Below are positions 36,849 to 48,140 of a DNA stretch of 64,000 nucleotides, piece after piece. Where the stretch lies: the NCBI GenBank assembly GCA_918026815.1, contig CAKJVC010000003.1, positions 248,001-312,000 on the forward strand, in the 5' to 3' direction. Source of the DNA: Chalara sp. BL73. Lineage: Eukaryota; Ascomycota; Leotiomycetes; Helotiales. The position numbers were made by a program, and so were the translations under genes. The notes below the pieces were generated by a model, which saw nothing but the letters and a program-made list of their open reading frames with translations, was not told where the DNA came from and did not search any database. Position 1 is the stretch's first letter. Every line of letters starts with the position of its first letter.

Positions 36849-38059
36849 GATGATAAATTATGTAGTTTCGACATCAAAGAATACGCTATGGGATGTTTGT
36901 TTAAATCTTCAAGTGTTCATGTGGTCGGCTCCCAATTATGGCGTCGTTTCGCAGCCTCGTCTGTGTACTTATCGATAACGATAACGCAAGGCTACTACTC
37001 CTAATAGTTTGGGAATTCCTCCACTTCTTCACAGAGAGACACCCCCGCTGTTTTATAAGTCGCATCATCCACATTTCGCTTGATCTTTGGGAAATATGGA
37101 TTATTAGTATAGGCGGACCCGAGGAAAAGGAACAAAAGACCATACTGCTCCACTTTCTTTACGAAGTCACGCTGAGAGATACATGCTAAAAGTCGAGCTC
37201 TGTTTCCAGGACAAGTTGGTAGTGATGGATATAAATATTCGATAGAGATTTGAATTGCTATTCTTACGCTGCTTTGTAGATCTTATAAACTACACGGAAA
37301 TACAGAGGAGTTCCAAATAGTGGTACGTCAACACAGTGAATAAGTGGTTAAGTAATGTCTGTGACCTTGATTATGCCTGCTGGTCGTGCTCGCATCCGAT
37401 TTAGGAGAAAATAAAAATGCCCATTGAGTAGAGTATGCTCGATCTCGAACGCAGCAAACATTGCTATGTAATAAAAGCACCAGGGCATCCAATAACAATC
37501 ATGCTGAACGAAGATAGAGTAATCGAGAACCTATCAACACCTCTAAAGGAAAGCTCACTGAAGCAATCCCTTAAGAACAGTATAAGTCCAGGCATACACG
37601 GAAGACAAGTCATGAAACAATTTTTTCTTCTGTTGCTCAGAACTTGGCATTGCAAGATTCGTGAATACATCATATCTTCTTGAATGAACTATTGATTGGC
37701 ACCATCGCCATGGGACAACTACAGCAGCGGGATGACTAATCATGGACTCTTTAGCATTCCGGGAAGTCCCATGCGATACCAATCTCCATCGCAACCCAAC
37801 CCAACCCGACTCATCTCATCTCATGCCATAGCCATTCCGATTCCGCACTATACTGGGGTGGTACTGTTCTGTGCCTGTATATAGTACAGTACACTTGGTA
37901 CTTCCACTATACAGAGCCGCCAAGAGGCAGAATCCGAGGGTCTGGGCTGGAGCTGGGTCCGAGAACGGACAGCATGCCACTACTGGACTAGTGCGTCTTC
38001 TCATCTCCTCATCGAGCTTGGACCTGATTAGTGTTCAGATTTGGCTTTGCAATGAGTAA

Positions 38060-38238
38060 CTTATCCGCCTCCTCATTGGCTGTGGCCACCACTGATAAGA
38101 CTATTCCGGATTCAGAAATTTCCAACGTTCCTTATCTTTTCAAACTCAACGTCTGCGCGTGCTCGTTGGTCAACTTCCATGTCAAACTTTTTTTTTCAAC
38201 CGGAATTAATAACCATTCGACGTCATATCTGGCTTATC
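38060..38238. promoter_or_regulatory. cluster of four GATAAG cores (AreA/Nit2-type sites)
   Basis: CTTATC at 38060-38065, GATAAG at 38094-38099, CTTATC at 38131-38136 and CTTATC at 38233-38238. GATAAG is the preferred core of AreA/NIT2 nitrogen regulators. Random expectation is about one per 2 kb on both strands. It lies about 2.1 kb ahead of an ammonium permease; distance is the main doubt. Confidence 0.5.
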
Positions 38239-39650
38239 GCTCAGCCGGAAGAATGCTGTTGTGTAGGGGATGACTGGAACGAGGAGATTGAATGTGAAAA
38301 ACTCTGCACCGTCCGTAAGATGAGAGGAGCAAGTGAAATGGCGAGAAGGAGGGGGGGAGGGGGATACAGTAGAGATGGTGAGATTGAGATGGATCTTGAT
38401 CCGTGAGAGCCGCCATATACTGTTCATCTTTTGCCTGCCCATGTTCCTGAAGGTTGGACAGAAAGAAAGAAAGAAAATACAAGGGCCTACGCGAGTGTAG
38501 GATGAAATAGAAATTGATTCTCCAAATGGCTGACCTGAAGCGGGAGAGCTGCAACCTCACACACTTCGGGGTCTCATGTATCCAAGAATTGAGCAGTAAA
38601 ATGCATCCAAGAAGTCTTGGATGTTGATGGCTTTTGTAGTAGTATTTCCGTAACCATACCGAAATCAACTTGATATAGAACAAACCACCATTACGATGCC
38701 TTATACCTGACTGCCCAGCCACGAGGATCCAAGTGGTTAGTTACAGTAAGTTCTACAGTCGTAAGACAACTCGCTCGAGACGAGATTTAGAAGCATTGTT
38801 TTTCTGGAACCCAACATTTCTTCTTTGCAGACAGCCCTGTTACTGTATGCTCAACATCCTTACCCTAGTAATCATAGTCGTCGGGCCGTATAACATATAC
38901 ATCAGCAAATGTTTCACCACACATATCAAAAGAAATTTCCTCCGGATCATCCTGGGTGGTATTGAATAAAAGATGCCCCCCATGCCTCCCGCAGCCTCAT
39001 CTCAACCCAGCCTAGAGCTACTCTGTACGGTGCTGTAAGGCGACCAGCCCCTGAATCCTAAACTCATGCCCTGCACTTGCATTGCATCTGCATCAAAACC
39101 TTCTCCACGATGATTCAGGACCTTTGCACGAATGAGGTTGCGAGGTTACATCAATCTTTTTTATACGGCGTTTTGTGTCACAGTATCCCAAACTCGGTCT
39201 GTCCACACACACACAGACACCGTCAGCTCAGCAGCAACCCCCCCGACGTCGGGGCCGTGGCGTTACTTTACAGAAATGGTCACTATCTCTCTCACGCTCT
39301 CTCGTACCACCCATACCCGCTCGCCTGGTTGGTTGAGCCAGTCTAATTCATCCCGTCTTTTATCTCTTCAACCGGAGTCCTGATGTGTTGAGTGTGCTTT
39401 TTTCATAATAGAAAAAGGGATCAGCAGCTTACGTACGGCACGAATGAGGACAGGCAGATGCTGTTTGCGGTACCATGTCGCCGTCTCAGCATTACAATGC
39501 ACGTCTCCCAAATAAATCAACAACCGCTTGGCCCTGTATACATTTGGCGGAAACCCAATTGATTTTAACCATTAATTGATCCACCGATCGCATCCCTTGA
39601 CCTCCCTTTTTCTTCCCCCTCTAAATAATTCCAAGTTCCAACAAGCACAT

Positions 39651-39694
39651 CCCGTCCCCCCCGTCCCCCGTCCCCCGTCCGTCGTCCCCCCGTC
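39651..39694 (-). promoter_or_regulatory. G-quadruplex-forming tract (C-rich on + strand)
   Basis: On the minus strand, at least four runs of 5 or more G are separated by AC or similar two-base loops (unit GGGGGAC). This fits the strict G-quadruplex pattern and is a short minisatellite. It lies about 600 bases ahead of the permease start. Confidence 0.7.
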
Positions 39695-40295
39695 GATTTC
39701 ATCCCACTCCGAATATCTCCTGTGTCCTGCGGGTAGTGTCTTGGCACGTATATGCTTTTCTTCCTGGTGGCATTTCCGCCTCTTTTTCTGGTCCTCGATG
39801 GCCCATTCATTACTCGTGCCGGGCCACTGCAACAGGTCTAGCTTAACCTAGTCGTCTTCACCATGCCCACTCAGTACCGATATCGTGGGGCCTGCATGGT
39901 TGCGTAGACGTGAGTACAGCCAAAAGTACTAAAAGCCCGGACACCCCCAATCGAATGTTCGGTTCATACCTCTGCGCTTTGCTAGCAAAACCCATCTCAC
40001 CCTCCAGCTCTGTGGGCTGTCAACAAAGGAGCCTTATCTGCGACGGGAGTTACCAACGTCCTCTGATTCGGTGTCGCAGTGGTGTTATCTCCAACATTCC
40101 TACGGCGATCTGCAGCCCGAGACATATCTTTGTCCTCTTTTGCTTTTTCCAGACCACACTATCCCTTGGAATTCAGTTCGGGCGGTGCAACAATTGGGCG
40201 AGATACGTCATTTGCTGAAGCTTGATAAGAACTGCTCCAAGTTCTCGGAAATCAGAAAAGAGGAAATAATTGCGATCGCATAGAACACAGCAGCT

Positions 40296-42121
40296 ATGGG
40301 TTACGGATATGTTGGGGCGCCACACAACTACAATGGCACCGGTTCGACTGGTGGAGATTCAGGTAAGAACTCTGCAAGATTGCCGGACTTCCTGGCATTA
40401 TTTGCGCATCGTGATGCTAATTGGTCAATAGTAACCGAGAATTTGAATCAATGGTTTGATTCTGGAGATTCGGCGTACATAATTGTACGTTCAAATTACT
40501 CTTTTCCATTTCTCACGCGACATTAGACATACTAATATAATACGTTTCTCAGATTTCAGGATGCATGGTCTTAGTGATGGTACCGGGACTAGGCTTCCTA
40601 TACTCCGGTCTAGCGAGAAGAAAGTCGGCGCTCTCCATGATTTGGGCCTGTATGGCATCTTTCTCGATCATTACCTTCCAATGGTACTTCTGGGGTTACT
40701 CGCTGGCTTTCAGCCCTACCGCAACAAATGGATACATTGGTAACCTGGCCGCTTTCGGGTTAAAGGGAGTTTTGGGTGCACCATCGCCAGGATCTCCGCT
40801 CATTTCTGAATTGCTGTATTCCTTCTACCAGGTAAGTCATCCCTAAAGCCTGCTGACGCAGAATTGGGGACTAACTGTTCCCAAGCTCCAATTTTGTGCT
40901 GTCACAGCTGCCATTGTCATGGGTGCGGTTGCAGAGCGAGGTCGATTGATTCCAGCATTGGTTTTCATCTTTGCCTGGGCCACCCTTGTCTACTGCCCGA
41001 TTGCCTGCTGGGTCTGGAACGTTAATGGCTGGGCATTCAACTATGGTGTTCTCGATTATGCAGGAGGCGGACCTGTTGAGATCGGATCTGGGCTGACAGC
41101 ATTGGCCTATTCAATGGTTCTGGGCAAACGTCAAGAGAAGATGATGTTGAACTTCAGACCTCATAATGTCTCCCTTATTACCTTGGGTACCATTCTCCTG
41201 TGGTTTGGATGGCTCGGCTTCAACGGAGGTTCCGCTTTCGGCGCCAACTTGCGTGCTGTCATGGCTTGCTGGAACTCGTGTATCACAGCCATGTTCGCGT
41301 CCATTACGTGGTGCCTGCTTGATTACAGGCTGGCGAAGAAATGGAGCATGGTCGGTTGGTGCTCTGGCTGTATCTCCGGTCTTGTTGCAGCCACTCCGGC
41401 TTCTGGTTTCATTCCACCGTGGGCATCAGTGATTTTAGGGATAGTTACTGGCATTGTTTGCAACTTTGGCACCAAGGTTAAGTTCTGGTATGTCCATCGA
41501 TATTAGGTAGTTTTTTATTATTATTGTTCGCACAGCTAACATTTTAACAGGATCCACATTGATGATTCCATGGATGTATTCGCCGAGCACGGTATCGCCG
41601 GAATTATTGGTCTCCTTTTCAACGCTTTCTTCGCTGCAGACTATATCATCGGTCTTGATGGGGTTAACAACGGAATCAATGGAGGATGGGTCAACCACAA
41701 TTACAAGCAGTTTTACGTTCAGCTTGCCTACATCGTGGCATGCTGCGCTTACACCTTCGTTGTGTCCGCCATCCTCGCTTATGGCATCAACGCTATTCCA
41801 GGTCTTCACCTTCGTGCCTCTGAGGAAGCTGAGCTTCTTGGAATGGACGACGACCAACTTGGAGAGTTCGCCTACGATTACGTGGAGGTGCGGAGAGATT
41901 ATCTAGCCTGGACACCGGCAAAGGATGAGCCCGAGACGCATGAGAGCAATGTTGAGCCTCACGAGCGTCACGGCATCCCACAGCACAGCACAATGGTGCA
42001 AGGCCATTCGCCTGACTCGTCCAGCGGCCACGAGCACACCGGTATCCAGGGCGATCGCCACGGTATCGCAGCCGAGAACGAGGAAAAGAAGGCCCTTCAT
42101 CCAGACCACAATGTACATTAA
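40296..42121 (+). CDS. ammonium permease (Amt/Mep family)
   Basis: Five exons: 40296-40362, 40432-40484, 40553-40831, 40886-41487, 41551-42121, giving 523 aa. An extracellular N-terminus is followed by about eleven membrane helices. Family marks include GLGFLYSGLARRKSALSMIW, FQWYFWGYSLAFS, DYAGGGPVEIGSGLTALAYS, RPHNVSLITLGTILLWFGWL with GFNGGSAFGAN, ATPASGFIPPW, and DVFAEHGIAGIIGLL with a His of the pore pair. The cytoplasmic tail starts LRASEEAELLGMDDDQLGEF, the allosteric helix of fungal Meps, and ends His/Glu-rich. The gene product imports ammonium at the plasma membrane; Mep2 members also sense it. Nitrogen repression is likely given upstream GATA sites. Confidence 0.97.
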
Positions 42122-43908
42122 ATGGGGGAGGCAATTTTGGAAATGAAGCAAGTCTATTGGATATTTGGAAATGCATGGAGTTTGGGGAGATATCCACTGG
42201 GCTAGATTGTCATTACGAGTTGGCCTAGCCATATTCGAAGATCAACATATATTCTTTTGTTTATTGAAATATACATATTTGTATAGCCGTATACTTATCT
42301 TTTCTAATGCACCATTTCATACGTCTGTTCCCGAGCTGCGGTTCGCAGTAGAGCACACATGATTGCTTTTAGTGCGAAGCTCTACATTACTCTCTCGTAC
42401 CCAACTCACAACAACACGCCAAGTTGTCCTTCATTTCCTTCCCAACACCACCTCGCAACAGCCAAGCGTAAAATAAAACAGATGATCACCAAATGATATC
42501 AACAACCTACCCCAGAAATCGGGCGAGACCCGGCTCCAAAACTCTCATCCCTCATGCATCGGTGTCTTCTTGGGTCGTGAATCCATTTCCCTTATCTATG
42601 GGCTGCATCCATGGCAAGAGGGGCGCGCTTGGCAGATAAGAACATCGAGAACGAGAGGAGCCTCGGCGGACCGCCAGACGCCCAATGGCTTTTTTAGAAT
42701 CCGATACCGAGAGGATTTGGAAAAGATCTTGCTCAAGGCCCCGACAATCGTTAAAGAAGAAAGAGGGGGCGGGGGGGGGGGGTCTTCAGGTATCAGATTA
42801 TTTCGCTTGTAGATACCTTCCTCCGTAGGATATGTGGTTTCAGACGAAAGGCGAGATCGATTTTGATAAGTCCAGATTCAGCTTGTCTTGCTGCAAGGCT
42901 GCGGTGAGAGATTTTGCTGCAGGCGGGGGGCATTCTAGAGTAGATCTATACTTATTGTGCGGTAGAGCCGGGGTTATTGAGATATACTTGCAGCATGCAT
43001 GTAATATGGGGAAGTGAACTGGGGAAAGCTGCTTCGTGAAGGGTTGAACTTTGGAGATGGCTTGGCATGCATCACCTGCTTCGAGTCACATTGAGTTTTA
43101 GTGGGTCAAGGGTTGATTACATATTGCTGGAGGCTACAGCCAAATTCGCTCCTCAAAACCGTTCTTATGTTTACTTTTCGGTTTCCATCCGATTCTACAG
43201 TTTCAATACTTGCCATATCACGTGAGCCATTACCTGCCTTAACCTGTGATTTTCTGTCATGGTCTTGAGGCTGGGGGAAGTGTCGTGAGGAAGGCATACT
43301 TTGCGGTTATTCTAATGGTCATCGTAAAGCTACATAAGGTACGGACGCTGAACCTAATGAAGACGAGGCCTCGGTTAGTAAAGGGATACGCTGTCATCTC
43401 ATCGAAAGATAAGTATTATTGAAATATATTCTTTTCTATGTTCTTTTTGGAAAACCATGACGATCACCAGGGCTTGGAATTGCGTCGTGGACTATAAAAT
43501 CGATATGGCTTCGCCATATTGAGTCATCTGGTTGGAATCTAGCTCGCCCACCTCGTAACGACTCTCGCGGTTCTTTTCTCCCAAAGCCGATAGCATCCAA
43601 GACAAAGCCACTATGGAGATAAGGACAGTGTTGGGTTGCTGAATGGGCTATGCTCCCGGACCCCTGATTCTTAAATGCAGATTCTAGAAAGTTGAAGAAC
43701 TTTGTGTTTAAGTTGAGTATAGTCGACATATGGATGCATAATCTGAGGGTCATAACTGTGGGTATGTCGATGAAATCCTTATTCTTCTTACATGGATGTA
43801 GCAGCCAGCTTTGAGTTTGTCATGAAAGCTTGTCTGGGGAGATTTTAGCAATAGTTAATATCACTTTAACTCCCCTATCTGCAATTTCTTCAACTCCAGT
43901 GTGGCAAA
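42122..43908. other. intergenic, start of gene-poor accessory block
   Basis: No convincing gene. A G-rich run lies at about 42,767-42,781. A 105-codon minus-strand frame (43,436-43,753) starts with ATG and has fairly protein-like composition, but shows no family I know. Confidence 0.4.
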
Positions 43909-44277
43909 ATGACTTCAAAGGGAACCCATGGCCACGGCCATGATAGAGGCATCCTATTGCTAATTGGACCCGGGAGAAATTTATGGCGCAGCCAGGTACT
44001 AAAAGGTGAGGAACACTTCGTCTTCTTCAAGCACTGGTGCTCAGATGATGGAGAATTCAACTGGGCTATTGGGCTGCGTCACTAGCGTGAAGGTATGTTC
44101 AGGCGCAGCAGACGAAATATTATGGGAGATTCTTCGCAAGAACAGTGTGGAACCTTACCTTTCACGGTCTTCTACATCCTGGAGCAACCTTATTCTTGGC
44201 TGGAGCATTCGATGCCGGTGAAGATTTCAAAGTGTAGAGCAAACTGCATTCTGCCAGAAGAATCCATCCGTTATTAA
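43909..44277 (+). pseudogene. small broken ORF, unknown family
   Basis: A frame opens at ATG 43909 (MTSKGTHGHGHDRGILLLIG), reads protein-like sequence (EEHFVFFKHWCSDDGEFNWA), meets TAG at 44083-44085, and continues open in the same frame to 44277. Another frame near 44,160-44,230 reads HPGATLFLAGAFDAGEDFK. It may be an intron-split small gene or a decayed one. I do not recognise it. Confidence 0.25.
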
Positions 44278-45851
44278 TAGCAATCCACTGGAGGGTGATG
44301 TAGTTGTTGTGCTTCCTTCACTCTTTGAGGAGGCGGTCGCTGTCTTGCGTTGAAAGATCACACACAATATTATAGCACGCTAAAGCCAACTCATCCCGAA
44401 ACAGAGAGAGCATTGTGGTCTAGTTTCAAAGCAAGAATACTAGTATAATAATTGGGTATTGGATAGGTAGGTGAGAGTAAGTAAGGCTGGCGCAAAGTCT
44501 AGCTCTAGTGGAGACAAGCAGCCGGACTTTCTTAGGCAGACACCGTTTGCTCTTTAACTTTAATTATGCACATTTCAAACAATTGAGACGATAATACTTA
44601 TGGTAAAGTTGCTCCAATCTTCATATAGATCATGTACAAGGTATTCATATCTTGCTTTTATAATTTGCAAATTATTAGCGTTGATCACACTCAAGATGTC
44701 TTTATACCTTTTAAACGTCATTTTTGACACCGCGAACCTGGAGTTTCATGCTAAGTCTTCCGTCAAATTCAAGACCCTATTAAATAGTTTTCAAAGTATT
44801 GTGGCTTTGAATAAGTTAATGTGGTTGGATAAGTGTAACTTTTGCTCAATAAAGACTCAAAGTAATGGTAAGACGTCTAAACCGCTTATGGCATTTTTCG
44901 ATTTCATTAATAAATTTGAAAAGTGCCCAATGTTCTGAATTCTAACAGGGAAGCAGAGAAGGTGGAAAGCGGGAGTCTAGACGGCGACCAGAGGGGAATC
45001 TCGGGCACTGTTACTTATTAATAGCAATTTTGCAGCCATACTTTCAATGACATTAAATCCTCACTGCTCGCGAATTATTATGCATTCACAATGAAGCCTT
45101 AAGTGGCGTGGTAATAAAGTTTGTGGTTCAGTTAACCTTATTTTTTTTTAGCATCTGACATAAGCACCAGTGGTCAGGTCCAGTTTTGCACTGCAGCATG
45201 TTTATTTGGTGGGGGCTTATATTGATCTCATCCTGCTCTCCGGCAAACCTAAGCCGAGTAATAACCGAAAGATAAACACACTTTTATGGCGCCGTCTGAG
45301 GATTCCCAACTAGTAGGAATGATTGCAGAGGAGATTCTGCAGAGTTGATCCTATTCCCAGCGGCAAGGACTACAAGATTAATAAGCTGCAAGCTGAAACT
45401 GTTGTCAAGTGTCTAATGCGGAATGCCGAGACGGAGGATCATAATGAATGTATAGCGCTGTTCTGTTCCGAGCACTTGCACCACTGTCAGTCTCCTATGA
45501 AAAAAAGCCTAGGCAATTGCAAAAGCGGCAGCCTGACCTCGTTTATGATGATTCCTTTTCTGACTGGAGCCTCTTGATGAGCCGCTTTGCTCCTTGTTTA
45601 CATCATCTATTACGAATAGCCGTGATACTTGTGTTCCTTGAGAAGTTGTAAATTCCTGCTAATTCTAGCAGAGTTGAGAATCGCGGGATCAATGGGTGAA
45701 ATGGAATGTATATAATGAGCTTTGGTAGCGAGCGAATGGTACATTTTCTTTTGAGTATATCCATAGACAGAACAGATATCCAGAACAGCCTGCTGTGTTG
45801 TTACAGACATATTCGGTTAAAAAGAGTAATTTCAGACTTCAGTCCATCACA
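44278..45851. other. AT-rich intergenic stretch
   Basis: AT-rich with a 112-codon frame at 44,600-44,938 of biased composition that I reject. Short protein-like remnants near 45,450-45,590 cannot be assigned. Confidence 0.4.
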
Positions 45852-46375
45852 ATGCAGCCTCTTATCTTCCTCACGGCTTTCCTTTCGTTTCTTTCGCTCT
45901 CCGTCGGAACACCATTGGAGAAACGAGTAAAGGGTGGCTCGGATACCGACAACTATATAGCAATGAGCGCAGCGCTCGCAGCAGGTGGTGATGGAACACT
46001 GGTTTCTGGGACTAAATACGCCTTTATCGGAAAGTGGAAGGCCGACAACTCGATCGCTGCCTGTGTTACGAGCTTCTCCATGTCACCATGATCGTCGGAA
46101 CATTCAAAGACTACTCCCGACAGCCCAAGATCAACTTCGGACGTCATTTTGATGGAGACCAGTATGCATACTCCCCGTGCCGTTGTTTTTGGCCATGCTC
46201 TCATGCCTGGAAATAGAAATGATACCGTAGTGGTGCTGACACCAGACAACTATGCTGGTACGAACTCATCATTGAGACGGGCGGTGCCACCTCAGCGGCC
46301 ACTGGCCTCTTGGAACACAACGGCAAGAAGGCAATCTCTCACGTAAACACATTTGAGGCCAATAGCCGTTGGTAA
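45852..46375 (+). pseudogene. frameshifted small secreted-protein gene
   Basis: ATG 45852 opens a classic signal peptide (MQPLIFLTAFLSFLSLSVG) followed by a Kex2-like KR. The reading then passes through three frame changes while staying protein-like: DNYIAMSAALAAGGDGTL (frame of the start), CYELLHVTMIVGTFKDYSRQ (46,061-46,165), RAVVFGHALMPGNRNDTVVV (about 46,175-46,255), and YELIIETGGATSAATGLLEH (46,259 on), ending at TAA 46,373-46,375. Intron boundaries do not explain the shifts. The pieces read as one former secreted protein of about 170 aa; I do not know its family. It may be an effector relic, and one could not be expressed intact. Confidence 0.6.
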
Positions 46376-46423
46376 GGATTCTATCTAGTCCAATTAATAG
46401 ATATGGCTGCTGTTGTCAATAAC

Positions 46424-47409
46424 CTATTCATGTGCGTTGAAGAGGGTACTTACCAGAGATTGAGAAATAGCCCCGCTAAAGGTGTCCCAAGTAATGTTAT
46501 CATCTTTCCCAAAGGCACTAATAGCGGAGTCTACGGCCTGGGCTAGTTCGTCCAATTTTTCAGCGACCTTTTCAAAATCAACAGTATCGTATAGCTAGGT
46601 GATGAGGAGGATCCTCACAAGCGATTTGAGATCTTGACGAGAAACTAAGTTGCGCAGTCTCCGCGATTGTGATGAGGGAAAGCTTGACAACATGACCGGC
46701 ATCTTGGTCTTGATAATTGTGTCTCACAACATACTCATGCACTTCGCGCAGATCCTCATCATCTCCAGCGCTTCTAGAAGTGCTTTCCTCTACTGAAGAG
46801 GCGTCTCCTTTAATATTTACGATGCTTTGGAAAATCATGCGCTGCTTTCTTGAATCAAGGCGCTTCTGATATACCTCCTCGTTCTCGTTGTCCATGTTGC
46901 GCCGAAGCTTGTAGTCATCTCGATTCAAAAGAATGATGAGCGCTGCCCGAAAGGTGTCCAATGTTAGATCCTGCGCTGGGTTGCTGAGATACGGAAATGA
47001 TCCGATGCCTGGCACCCACTGATGCAGAATTGGTGCCACTTCCTGGATAATTGCAGCGCATTGTTCAGGAAAGAAGAGGGTCAAGATATTGGCGAGGTCT
47101 GGTGATGTCAGGGCTAGAGTGAGGATATTTAAATTTTGATCATGCGAGCTGTGTTGAATTGGTCGTTGACTTACTCTGAATCCCGTTGGAAACCGTAGCA
47201 AACTTTCTGAAAATGGCTGTAAGCCAATTTTGCTCCGACGTTCCAAGCGAAGCACCTGCTGAGCTTTCTTGATACCGCTTGACAAGCTCATCTATACCGG
47301 CCTTGTTAGTCATGTGAACGTCTATAATTTCTAGGCATTATCCCTAGAGAAACATACTGGCGGTTTTGATTGGAGTTATTGCAGCTTGAGCTTCCGTAGA
47401 GCTTGCCAT
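46424..47409 (-). pseudogene. interrupted gene, possibly N-terminal part of an Rtc5/TLDc-like protein
   Basis: From ATG 47409 (MASSTEAQAAITPIK) exons 47358-47409, 47175-47291 and 46697-47098 join in frame: QESSAGASLGTSEQNWLTAI, then LHQWVPGIGSFPYLSN, LTLDTFRAALIILLNRDDYK. A further join (46,644) gives VSRQDLKSLVRILLIT, then an in-frame TAG at 46595-46597, after which the same frame continues protein-like (YDTVDFEKVAEKLDELAQAV, FGKDDNITWDTFSG) to 46424. The stop fits CAG to TAG. No TLDc domain follows; a broken gene on the other strand takes its place. The family guess comes from EF-hand-like layout and is weak. The donor at 46,696 is non-standard (GTCATG). Confidence 0.5.
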
Positions 47410-47695
47410 GACTGACTCTCCGTTTGTTCGAATGGTTTCTTGTTGGCTATAGTTGACAATAACTGGCGACAGTGTTGATGAAGTGGTTTGGACTCACTCT
47501 GGGTCAGTCGGTTAGATGAAGGATTAGAACTGTCTCGTATCGATTTTTACTAGTAATTAAATTAAATAAACCACTTTGTCCCAGAGGTTTAAAAAGCTTC
47601 GGTACTGATGTGATTACGAATAATATTAATTATTTGTCTGAGTTTTAAAATTCATTATTGATGATGAGACGAGGGTCGCGAGAGCAAGTATTGGC

Positions 47696-48140
47696 TTAGT
47701 TCTCAAATCCTCCACCGCGCTGCATCTCCTCTGTAAGCTGACTACCTAGATTCTCAATCTCTAGTTGCATCTGGTCCTCATTCATCCTCATATCACTATT
47801 CTCAAAGTCAATCAATTTGGCGCCATCCTCTCCGAGAAAGTTAAAGCTGTTACGTAAGGTCACCATGGGCGACCAAGCCTAATTCGTGCAATCCCTTAAC
47901 AATCGCTTCAGACACCACCAAATCCTCGATGCTAGCTTTCCGTCCTTCAACCTTTTCTAACAGGATCCCAATAATACGGTCGTGCTCTCCGACGTGACCA
48001 AGAGATTGCGGAGCGAACCCGGTACCACTAAGGATAGAGTAGGCATGGGATCCCACGCTCGATCCGAGGGATACCCCACTCAAATCGGGCAATCTTTGCA
48101 ATGGACGTGGACGGGAGCGATGGATCTAGCCCAACAAGAG
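47696..48140 (-). pseudogene. kinase-like (aminoglycoside/LPS-kinase fold) gene fragment, frameshifted
   Basis: Three pieces in different frames read as the C-terminal lobe of a fungal small-kinase-like protein: SIAKIARFEWGIPRIERG (about 48,055-48,110), YSILSGTGFAPQSLGHVGEH to LHELGLVAHGDLT (47,850-48,050), and NSFNFLGEDGAKLIDFEN to GGGFEN, stop at 47,696. The catalytic loop (HGD...N, usually HGDxNxxNF) is split by a one-base shift just after HGDL, and a second shift lies near 48,060. The N-lobe is missing. This family is common and often duplicated in filamentous fungi. It is almost certainly not functional. Confidence 0.7.

Larger units (their letters stand above)
36849..40295. promoter_or_regulatory. 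long divergent spacer upstream of the amm. permease and Crt10-like genes
   Basis: 3.4 kb with no supported gene. Open frames here overlap low-complexity C- and T-rich sequence and have no family resemblance. A cluster of GATA cores and a G-quadruplex-type tract are listed separately. A single GATAAG also lies at 40224-40229, near the permease start. Confidence 0.5.

Noticed and set aside
38234..38722. 162-codon minus-strand ORF
   Set aside because: It overlaps low-complexity promoter DNA and reads as translated pyrimidine-rich sequence.
39572..39832. Overlapping charged minus-strand ORFs
   Set aside because: They translate the G-quadruplex repeat tract; no coding support.
44600..44938. 112-codon ORF on the + strand
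   Set aside because: AT-rich, biased composition, no family resemblance and no splice support in a decayed region.
45323..45577. 84-codon ORF beside the secreted-protein relic
   Set aside because: Starts with TTG; fragments look protein-like but cannot be joined or assigned.
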